NCBI RefSeq assembly: GCF_009749465.1
Contig: NZ_WBIS01000002.1
Span: forward strand, 310,001 to 374,000
Direction: 5' to 3'
Length of the DNA stretch: 64,000 bases
DNA from: Agromyces terreus
GTDB taxonomy: Bacteria; Actinomycetota; Actinomycetes; Actinomycetales; Microbacteriaceae
A program made the position numbers and the translations under genes. The notes beneath the pieces were generated by a model, which searched no databases, was not told the origin of the DNA, and saw nothing but the letters and a program-made list of their open reading frames with translations. Positions 53,010 to 64,000 of this stretch are shown piece after piece. How positions within the stretch are numbered: position 1 is the first letter of the stretch; the number at the start of each line of letters is the position of its first letter.

Positions 53010-54446
53010 ATGACCGAACAGCCCATCACCGATACATGGGCCACGGTCCTCGATCGACTCTCGGACGACGAGACGATCACGCCGATGCTGCAGGGGTTCC
53101 TCAACCTGGTGGAGCCGAAGGGCATCGCGGCCGGCACGTTCTACCTCGAGGTGCCGAACGACTTCACCGGGAGCATGCTGAACCAGCGCATGCGCGTCTC
53201 GCTGCTGTCGGCGATGAGCGCCATCGAGGCGCCGACTCCGGTCACGTCCTTCTACGTGGTCGTGAATCCCGAGCTCGAGGAGACGCGGGCTCCCGACACC
53301 GACCCGTTCACGGGGCAGGCGCCGGGCATGCCGACCGCCGTCGACCGCGTCGACCTGCCGGCCTCGCCGCAGTCGGTGTTCGAGAACACGAGTCCCGACC
53401 GACCGGGCGACACCCGCCTCAACCCGAAGTACAGCTTCGACAGCTTCGTCATCGGGCAGTCGAACCGCTTCTCGCACGCGGCCGCGGTCGCCGTGGCCGA
53501 GGCGCCGGCGAAGGCGTACAACCCGCTCTTCATCTACGGCGACTCGGGGCTCGGCAAGACGCACCTCCTGCACGCCATCGGCCACTACGCGATGACGATG
53601 TATCCCGGCATCCGCGTCCGGTACGTCTCGTCCGAGGAATTCACGAACGACTTCATCAACTCGATCGCGAACAACCGCGGCTCGCTGTTCCAGCAGCGCT
53701 ACCGCAACATCGACATCCTGCTGATCGACGACATCCAGTTCCTCCAGGGCAAGGCCGAGACCCAGGAGGCGTTCTTCCACACCTTCAACACGCTGCACGA
53801 CCACAACAAGCAGGTCGTGATCACGAGCGATGTGCCGCCGAAGCACCTCACCGGTTTCGAGGACCGCATGCGCAGCCGCTTCGAGTGGGGTCTCATCACC
53901 GACGTGCAGGCACCCGACCTCGAGACCCGCATCGCGATCCTCCGCAAGAAGGCGCAGTCCGAACGGCTCCAGGTTCCCGACGAGATCCTCGAGTACATGG
54001 CGACGAAGGTCTCGAGCAACATCCGCGAGCTCGAAGGAACGCTCATCCGCGTGACCGCGTTCGCGAGCCTGAACCGTGCGCCGGTCGACATGCCCCTGGT
54101 GCAGACCGTGCTCAAGGACCTCATCACCGACGACACCGACAACGTCGTCGCGCCGGTCGACATCATCACCGTGACCGCCGACTACTTCAAGCTGACGGTC
54201 GACGACCTCTACGGTTCGAGCCGTTCGCAGGCCGTCGCGACGGCGCGGCAGATCGCGATGTACCTCTGCCGCGAGCTCACGAGCCTGTCGTTGCCGAAGA
54301 TCGGCCAGCTCTTCGGCAACCGCGATCACACGACCGTGATGTACGCGAACAAGAAGATCTCGGAGCTCATGAAGGAGCGCCGGTCGATCTACAACCAGGT
54401 CACCGAGCTGACCGCGCGCATCCGCCAGACGAACCGATACCGCTGA
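53010..54446 (+). CDS. dnaA: chromosomal replication initiator DnaA
   Basis: DnaA (478 residues) opens the origin. Domain I covers the first ~90 residues, then a variable linker. AAA+ domain III has Walker A GDSGLGKTH, Walker B LLIDDIQF and sensor regions. Domain IV carries the signature GNRDHTTVMYANKKI. The ATG at 53010 follows GGGGA; the frame is open further upstream but conservation begins at MTEQPITDTWATVL. Confidence 0.97.
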   Translation: MTEQPITDTWATVLDRLSDDETITPMLQGFLNLVEPKGIAAGTFYLEVPNDFTGSMLNQRMRVSLLSAMSAIEAPTPVTSFYVVVNPELEETRAPDTDPFTGQAPGMPTAVDRVDLPASPQSVFENTSPDRPGDTRLNPKYSFDSFVIGQSNRFSHAAAVAVAEAPAKAYNPLFIYGDSGLGKTHLLHAIGHYAMTMYPGIRVRYVSSEEFTNDFINSIANNRGSLFQQRYRNIDILLIDDIQFLQGKAETQEAFFHTFNTLHDHNKQVVITSDVPPKHLTGFEDRMRSRFEWGLITDVQAPDLETRIAILRKKAQSERLQVPDEILEYMATKVSSNIRELEGTLIRVTAFASLNRAPVDMPLVQTVLKDLITDDTDNVVAPVDIITVTADYFKLTVDDLYGSSRSQAVATARQIAMYLCRELTSLSLPKIGQLFGNRDHTTVMYANKKISELMKERRSIYNQVTELTARIRQTNRYR

Positions 54447-54900
54447 TCGGATGCCTCGGCGGCGCGTTCCCGGTGAGCCGGAGACCGTCGAACGCGCCCG
54501 GAAACGCCGATCCGCGGCATCCGGAGCCGGCAACCCACACCTGTGGACAGCTTGTGGATTGTTAACGAGCAACCGCCAGAACACTGTGCACCGCTGGTAC
54601 CCGCCTGTGGAGAACTGCAGACACCGTGCAGACATGGCACCACCATGGTCGACGGGAATCCACACGCCGTGCACAGATGCGATGGCCTCCGATCGGCACC
54701 ATTCCGGGCATCTCCGAACACCATCCACAGTTTCCACAACGGTTAACACCGTTAAGAGAACTGGTTAATCCCAGAGGGCCCGACAACATCGAGGGTCGGC
54801 GAGCGGATGTCCCGCGGTCGGCGTCGAATCCGCACCGCACCGGGCACCACCCTGCGGATAGCATGGGAGCCATCCACAGCACCTCCACGACGGGAGAACC
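54447..54900. other. oriC: oriC (dnaA-dnaN intergenic region)
   Basis: The 454-bp gap contains many DnaA-like boxes, e.g. TGTGGACAG (54542-54550), TGTGGATTG (54553-54561), TGTGGAGAA (54606-54614), AATCCACAC (54657-54665), CATCCACAG (54722-54730), TTTCCACAA (54731-54739) and one near 54870. An AT-richer segment rich in GGTTAA (54740-54771) is the likely unwinding element. Position between dnaA and dnaN matches the actinobacterial origin. Confidence 0.9.
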
Positions 54901-56055
54901 GTGAAGTTCCAGGTCAACCGCGACGTCTTCAGCGAAGCCGTGTCGTTCGCCGTGAAGCTCCTGCCCCAGCGCACGACGCTGCCGATCCTCTCGGGCGTGC
55001 TGATCCAGGCCAACGAAGACGGGCTCGTGCTCTCGTCGTTCGACTACGAGGTCTCCTCGCAGACCGAGATCCAGGCCGACGTCGAAGAGACGGGCACGGT
55101 GCTGGTCTCGGGCCGCCTGCTGGCCGAGATCGCCGGCCGCCTGCCGAACGCGCCCGTGCGCATCGCGACCGAGGAGTCGCGCATCTCGGTCAGCTGCGGG
55201 TCTGCGAGCTTCACCCTCCTCTCGATGCCCGTCGAGGAATACCCGTCGATCCCCGAGATCGGCGAGCAGTCCGGCGTCGTGCCCGCCGAGGAGTTCGCGG
55301 CGGCCGTGGCCCAGGTCGCGGTCGCGGCATCGCGTGACGATGTGACGCCCGTCATCACGGGCGTCCAGCTCGAGGTGCGCGAGAACAACCTCGGGCTCGT
55401 CGCCACCGACCGGTACCGCGTCGCCGTTCGCGAGATCGACTGGGACGGCGGGGCCATCGCCTCCGATACCGGCGACACGGTCACCGCGCTCGTGCCGGCC
55501 CGCACCCTGCAGGAGGTGGGCAAGACGTTCGGCCACTCGGGCACGATCTCGGTCGCGATCACCAGCCGCGACGACCGCGAGCTCATCGCGTTCAGCGCCG
55601 ACAAGAAGACCGTCACGAGCCTGCTGATCAAGGGCAACTTCCCGCCCGTCCGGCGGTTGTTCCCCGAGTCCGTCGACAACTACGCGGTGATGAACACGGC
55701 CGAGCTCATCGAGGCCACCCGCCGCGTCGCCCTCGTGCTCGAGCGCGAGGCCGCGCTCCGATTCACGTTCTCCGCCGACGGTCTCACCCTCGAGGCCATC
55801 GGCAGCGAGCAGGCGCAGGCCCAGGAGACGGTCGATGCGATCCTCACGGGCGACGACACGGTCGTGTCCCTCAAGCCGCAGTTCCTGCTCGACGGGCTCG
55901 GCGCCGTGAACTCCGAATTCGTGCGCATCTCGTTCACGAAGACCGAGAACCCCAACAAGCCGGGCCCGGTGCTCATCACCAGCCAGAGCTCGCGCGAACA
56001 GGCCGGCGCCGACACCTACCGCTACCTGCTCCAGCCCAACCTGCTGCTGCGCTGA
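54901..56055 (+). CDS. dnaN: DNA polymerase III sliding clamp (beta subunit)
   Basis: The beta clamp (384 residues) forms a ring dimer that holds polymerase III on DNA. Three repeated clamp domains are visible (start KFQVNRDVFSEAVSFAVKLLPQRTTLPILSG; YRYLLQPNLLLR at the end resembles the family end PMRL). Start is GTG 54901 with GGGAG upstream. It is first gene right of oriC. Confidence 0.97.
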   Translation: MKFQVNRDVFSEAVSFAVKLLPQRTTLPILSGVLIQANEDGLVLSSFDYEVSSQTEIQADVEETGTVLVSGRLLAEIAGRLPNAPVRIATEESRISVSCGSASFTLLSMPVEEYPSIPEIGEQSGVVPAEEFAAAVAQVAVAASRDDVTPVITGVQLEVRENNLGLVATDRYRVAVREIDWDGGAIASDTGDTVTALVPARTLQEVGKTFGHSGTISVAITSRDDRELIAFSADKKTVTSLLIKGNFPPVRRLFPESVDNYAVMNTAELIEATRRVALVLEREAALRFTFSADGLTLEAIGSEQAQAQETVDAILTGDDTVVSLKPQFLLDGLGAVNSEFVRISFTKTENPNKPGPVLITSQSSREQAGADTYRYLLQPNLLLR

Positions 56056-56155
56056 GCGCGGTCGTCGTCGTAGCCGACCCGGCAGCACGGATGCCGCGGC
56101 GCGGCTGTCGTCGGTCGCGGGTAGCGTTGCATCGTTCGACGCGAAGGGAGCCGCA

Positions 56156-57355
56156 GTGCACGTCGTCCGGCTCTCGTTGACCGACTATCGCAACTACGCG
56201 CGCGCCGAGCTCGAGCTGGGCCCGGGCACGACCGTGCTCGTCGGCCGCAACGGTCAGGGCAAGACCAACCTCGTCGAGTCCATCGGGTACCTCGCGACGC
56301 TCGCATCGCATCGGGTCTCCTCCGATCAGGCCCTCGTGAGGGCGGGCGCCGATGCGGCGATCGTGCGGGCGCTCCTCGCGCACGCCGAGCGCGAACTGCT
56401 CGTCGAACTCCAGCTCAATCGCACGGGTGCCAATCGCGCGCAGCTCAACCGTTCCCCGGTGAAGACCCGCGAGCTCCCGAGATACGCGCACAGCGTGCTG
56501 TTCGCCCCCGAAGATCTGGCCATCGTGCGCGGCGAGCCGTCGGTGCGCCGCAGGCTGCTCGACGAGCTCCTCGTGCAGCGCACGCCGCGTCTGGCGGGCG
56601 TCATGTCCGACTACGAACGGGTGCTCCGGCAGCGCAACACGCTGCTGAAGAGCGCCAGGGCCAGGGGCCTCGCGGCCGAGAAGCTGACCACGCTCGACAT
56701 CTGGGACGAACGCCTCGTGCAGTTGGGCGCCGAGATCATCGACCAGCGCGTCGCGCTCGTCGCCGAGCTGGCCGGGCCCCTCGCCCTGGCCTACGCCTCG
56801 ATCGTCGATGCCGACCATGCGCCGACGTTGCGCCCGTTGCTGTCGATCGACGGCGCGGACCCCGAGGCGGAGCCCGGTGCCGAGGCATCCGAGGCGACCT
56901 CCGCCGGCGACGAAGACGGCTCGCCCGGGCCGGGCACGACGACCACGGCGGCGCGGTTCGCCGAGGCGCTCCGCGTCCTGCGGCCGAAAGAGCTCGAACG
57001 CGGCGTCACGCTCGCGGGCCCGCACCGCGACGACGTGCTGCTCATGCTCAACGGCCTGCCCGCGAAGGGATATGCCAGCCACGGCGAGTCCTGGTCGTTC
57101 GCCCTCTCGCTGCGGTTGGCCTCGGCCGAGCTGCTGCGTCGCGATTCGGCCACCGGAGATCCCGTGCTCGTGCTCGACGACGTGTTCGCCGAACTCGACC
57201 GGGCGCGGCGGGAGCGCCTGGCGGCGGCGATCGGCGACTACGAGCAGGTGCTCGTCACGGCCGCCGTGCTCGAGGATGTGCCCGAGCAGCTCGTCGCACG
57301 CGTCATCCGCATCGAGGCCGGTCGCGTGCTCGACGAAGGCGACGGCGATGCCTGA
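56156..57355 (+). CDS. recF: DNA replication and repair protein RecF
   Basis: RecF (399 residues) binds gapped DNA and helps load RecA. Walker A GRNGQGKTNLVE, the SMC-like middle and Walker B region PVLVLDDVFAELD are present. An Ala/Glu/Gly-rich insert (about 240-262) is an add-on to the usual sequence. Start GTG 56156 with AAGGGAG six bases upstream. It overlaps the DciA gene by eight bases. Confidence 0.95.
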   Translation: MHVVRLSLTDYRNYARAELELGPGTTVLVGRNGQGKTNLVESIGYLATLASHRVSSDQALVRAGADAAIVRALLAHAERELLVELQLNRTGANRAQLNRSPVKTRELPRYAHSVLFAPEDLAIVRGEPSVRRRLLDELLVQRTPRLAGVMSDYERVLRQRNTLLKSARARGLAAEKLTTLDIWDERLVQLGAEIIDQRVALVAELAGPLALAYASIVDADHAPTLRPLLSIDGADPEAEPGAEASEATSAGDEDGSPGPGTTTTAARFAEALRVLRPKELERGVTLAGPHRDDVLLMLNGLPAKGYASHGESWSFALSLRLASAELLRRDSATGDPVLVLDDVFAELDRARRERLAAAIGDYEQVLVTAAVLEDVPEQLVARVIRIEAGRVLDEGDGDA

Positions 57356-57848
57356 GCAGCCGAGCGAATCCGAGTCGCTGCGCGTCTACCAGCACTTCCG
57401 CGAGGTCTTCGGCGGGCAGCCGCGGGGCACGAGCGCGGCGAGGGCACGGCGGCGCGCCCGTGAGCGCCCCGGAGGGGAGCCGTTCACGCCGGGTCGTGAT
57501 CCGAAACCGCTCGGCGCGGCCATCGACGGGCTCACCACGCAACTCGGCTGGGCGGCGCCGCTCTCGCAGCACGAACTGCTCTCGTCGTGGCCCTCGATCG
57601 CCGGCGACGAGATCGCCGCGCACTCCGAGCCGGTGACGATCGAGCACGGCGTGCTCCAGGTGCGCTGCGAGTCCACGGCGTGGGCCACACAGCTCCGGTT
57701 GCTGCGCGCCGACCTCGTCACGCGCATCCTCGACCGGTACCCCGACGCCGGGGTCGAGTCGATCCGTTTCCAGGGGCCGGATGCCCCCACCTGGAAAAGG
57801 GGTCCCAGATCGATTCCAGGGCGTGGCCCACGCGATACCTACGGCTGA
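57348..57848 (+). CDS. DciA/DUF721 family protein
   Basis: A 166-residue protein with the DUF721 domain (about 55-145; LLSSWPSIAGDEIAAHSEP and LRADLVTRILDRYPD). DciA proteins act as loaders of DnaB in bacteria without DnaC, and this organism has dnaB in the same window. The N-terminal segment is Arg/Gly-rich and probably disordered. It is located between recF and gyrB as in mycobacteria. Confidence 0.88.
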   Translation: MPEQPSESESLRVYQHFREVFGGQPRGTSAARARRRARERPGGEPFTPGRDPKPLGAAIDGLTTQLGWAAPLSQHELLSSWPSIAGDEIAAHSEPVTIEHGVLQVRCESTAWATQLRLLRADLVTRILDRYPDAGVESIRFQGPDAPTWKRGPRSIPGRGPRDTYG

Positions 57849-62574
<4,726 letters not shown>

Positions 62575-62580
62575 CCGTCT

Positions 62581-62985
62581 ATGAGTAGCGTCGCCGAGAA
62601 GCTCGCCAAGAAGTCGAACCGTCGACCCGCCACGAAGCAGGTCCGCCTGCGTCTGGTCTACATCGACTTCTGGTCAGCCGTGAAGCTGTCCTTCCTGGTC
62701 GCGGTCGCGTTGGCCGTCGTCGGCATCGTCGTGACGTTCCTCGTGCACACGGTGCTCAACTCGACGGGCATCTTCGAGAACCTCAACTCGCTCGTGCAAG
62801 ACGTCGCGGGTGCCGGCACCGACCTGTCGGCCGTGCTCTCGCTCGGCAACGTCATGGGCTTCGCCATCGTCGCGGCGCTGCTGAACCTCGTCGTGACGAC
62901 CGCGCTCGGCGCGATCCTCGCCGTGCTCTACAACCTCAGCGTCAAGATCACCGGCGGCATCCTCGTCGGTTTCACCAACAACTGA
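62581..62985 (+). CDS. DUF3566 membrane protein
   Basis: A 134-residue protein of the DUF3566 family (as Rv0007 in mycobacteria), with two membrane helices (about 35-58 and 92-120), the conserved RLRLVYIDFWSAVKLSFLVA and a C-terminal KITGGILVGFTNN. Function is unknown, though it always follows gyrA in actinobacteria. It begins six bases after the gyrA stop. Confidence 0.9.
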   Translation: MSSVAEKLAKKSNRRPATKQVRLRLVYIDFWSAVKLSFLVAVALAVVGIVVTFLVHTVLNSTGIFENLNSLVQDVAGAGTDLSAVLSLGNVMGFAIVAALLNLVVTTALGAILAVLYNLSVKITGGILVGFTNN

Positions 62986-63050
62986 TGCGGGGTTCGGCTC
63001 GATTCGGAATCTGCCCGAGGTTCAGGTAGTCTTTCCTTCGGCCGAAATTC

Positions 63051-63124
63051 GGGGATATAGCTCAGGCGGTTAGAGCGCTTCGCTGATAACGAAGAGGTCC
63101 GAGGTTCAAGTCCTCGTATCCCCA
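63051..63124 (+). tRNA. tRNA-Ile (GAT)
   Basis: Full cloverleaf of 74 bases: acceptor GGGGATA pairs with TATCCCC, D-stem, anticodon loop CTGATAA with anticodon GAT, T-loop GTTCAAGTC. CCA is not encoded. Conserved place after gyrA. Confidence 0.97.
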
Positions 63125-63160
63125 CAGTTCCGATACACAGGCAATACAACTCCACAACCC

Positions 63161-63178
63161 CGGGTGCTGAGGCACCCG
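63161..63178. other. hairpin between the two tRNA genes
   Basis: CGGGTGC-TGAG-GCACCCG, a seven-pair stem with a four-base loop just before tRNA-Ala. It may aid processing of a joint tRNA transcript. Confidence 0.5.
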
Positions 63179-63182
63179 ATCC

Positions 63183-63255
63183 GGGGCCTTAGCTCAGTTG
63201 GTAGAGCGCCTGCTTTGCAAGCAGGATGTCAGGAGTTCGAATCTCCTAGGCTCCA
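63183..63255 (+). tRNA. tRNA-Ala (TGC)
   Basis: Full cloverleaf of 73 bases, acceptor GGGGCCT with AGGCTCC, anticodon loop CTTTGCAAG with anticodon TGC, T-loop GTTCGAATC. CCA is not encoded. Confidence 0.97.
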
Positions 63256-63321
63256 CAGTTCTTCGCCCGACGCATCCGTCGGTCTCCTCCTGCTTCGCGG
63301 CACACGGGTTACAGTGTGCGG

Positions 63322-63765
63322 ATGGACATTCGCATCGCCGCGTACGGGGTCATCATCCGCGACGGAGAGATCCTGCTGTCCCACTGGAACGAGCACGGGC
63401 GATCGGGCTGGACCCTCCCGGGCGGCGGCATCGAGGGTGCCGAGCACCCCGTCGAGGCGGCGGTCCGTGAGATCCGGGAGGAGACCGGCCACGAGGCATC
63501 CGTCGATCGACTGCTGGGCATCGACACGATGGTCATCCCCGAGGCGAAGCGTCGCACCGGGTCCGCGCCGCTGTACGCGATGCGCGTGATCTACCGGGCG
63601 CACGTCACCGGCGGGGAGCTTCGCAACGAGATCGGCGGGTCGAGCGATGAGGCACGCTGGGTGCCGCTCGACGAGGTTCCGGCGTTGCACCGGGTCAGCC
63701 TGCTCGGCATCGCGCTGCGCCTGAATGCGGCCGAACCCGAAGACGGCGTGCCGCCTGCCGCATAG
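63322..63765 (+). CDS. Nudix hydrolase
   Basis: A 147-residue Nudix protein whose box GGGIEGAEHPVEAAVREIRE continues ETG, matching GX5EX7REUXEEXGU. It hydrolyses a nucleoside diphosphate linked to another group; the substrate is unknown. A -10-like TACAGT (63310-63315) is only six bases before ATG 63322, which suggests a leaderless message; GTG 63316 is the alternative. In mycobacteria a Nudix gene (mutT4) lies between pcnA and Rv3909; none is there in this genome. Confidence 0.9.
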   Translation: MDIRIAAYGVIIRDGEILLSHWNEHGRSGWTLPGGGIEGAEHPVEAAVREIREETGHEASVDRLLGIDTMVIPEAKRRTGSAPLYAMRVIYRAHVTGGELRNEIGGSSDEARWVPLDEVPALHRVSLLGIALRLNAAEPEDGVPPAA

Positions 63766-63766
63766 G

Positions 63767-63841
63767 GTGCGTTCGCGCGCGACCCGGAACCGGCACCGAA
63801 AGCGATCGGCGATGCGGGTTCCGCGCCGCGCGCGAACGCAC
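63767..63841 (+). terminator. long stem-loop after the Nudix gene
   Basis: GTGCGTTCGCGCGCG (63767-63781) pairs perfectly with 63827-63841. Inside it CGGAACC (63785-63791) pairs with GGTTCCG (63817-63823), leaving a 25-base loop. It begins two bases past the stop. There is no T-run. Similar in style to the stem-loop at 21966-22031. Confidence 0.7.
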
Positions 63842-64000
63842 GCCGTCTGCCGGTGATGAGCCCGTGCGCATCGCGTGACGGCTCGAAAGCCGGACGCGAT
63901 CCGCACGGACCCGTGGTCGAGACTGCCGCGCACATCAGAGCAGCGAGCTTCCGTGCGTGTGCAGCTGTCGGTGGAGTTCTCCGCGGGCGTCGGTTGCCGC
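63842..64000. other. right edge, no gene seen
   Basis: No open frame with family character on either strand. Possibly intergenic before a gene outside the window. Confidence 0.35.

Overview
This window carries the chromosomal replication origin of a high-GC actinobacterium. Gene order, codon use and several actinobacterial families (DUF3566, DUF6049, DUF6326, YidC without a periplasmic domain, DciA beside gyrB) suggest Microbacteriaceae, Agromyces-like. The genus is an inference from content; no rRNA gene lies in the window. The octamer CGGATGCC/GGCATCCG is strikingly common throughout.

Layout. (1) 0.3-4.6 kb: a zinc-uptake operon read leftward, znuA-znuC-permease-permease-zur, with a near-perfect Zur box just upstream of znuA. 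(2) 4.6-10.1 kb: a GNAT acetyltransferase, then hisC-like aminotransferase-E1alpha-E1beta-E2 of a branched-chain/2-oxoacid dehydrogenase. (3) 10.1-17.5 kb: a small holin-family membrane protein, a WXG100-like protein paired with a GHSGG-motif alpha/beta hydrolase, a phosphotransferase, a low-Mr tyrosine phosphatase translationally coupled to purB, a META-domain-like lipoprotein and two small membrane proteins. (4) 17.6-24.1 kb: an intergenic repeat cluster, pntAB, an IclR regulator and an FAD aromatic monooxygenase with a PobR/PcaU-like operator. (5) 24.1-29.9 kb: a CmtR-like sensor with a CDF exporter, a PadR-DUF1048-ABC-2 exporter operon with a palindromic operator over its promoter, a GerW-like protein, an apparently 5'-truncated TetR gene and DUF6326 and DUF1801 proteins.

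(6) 29.9-33.7 kb: dnaB preceded by a cluster of DnaA-like boxes, then rpsF-ssb-rpsR-rplI with a possible S6:S18 autoregulatory leader. (7) 33.9-44.7 kb: an AbiEi/nuclease-like protein, the CCA-adding enzyme, DUF6049, murJ, trxB, trxA, a PLP aminotransferase and a D-Ala-D-Ala ligase. (8) 44.9-52.6 kb: the segregation and membrane-insertion block parB-parA, a 1.6-kb gene-free centromere-like region, then rsmG, jag, yidC, yidD, rnpA and rpmH. Six identical parS sites lie between 46.8 and 50.2 kb, two of them inside an unusually long, apparently disordered N-terminal extension of ParA. (9) 52.6-63.1 kb: dnaA, oriC, dnaN, recF, dciA, gyrB, gyrA and DUF3566. (10) The right edge has tRNA-Ile(GAT), tRNA-Ala(TGC) and a Nudix hydrolase, ending in a long stem-loop.

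From the CCA enzyme to tRNA-Ala the order follows the conserved actinobacterial oriC neighbourhood known from mycobacteria (pcnA-Rv3909-murJ-trxB-trxA-parB-parA-rsmG-jag-yidC-yidD-rnpA-rpmH-dnaA-dnaN-recF-DUF721-gyrB-gyrA-tRNA). In place of sigM and cwlM there are the aminotransferase and the ligase. Most genes point away from oriC; the block from 36.6 to 44.7 kb is transcribed toward it. The clearest departures from routine content are the parS-bearing ParA extension, the second DnaA-box cluster at dnaB, and the WXG100-like/hydrolase pair.
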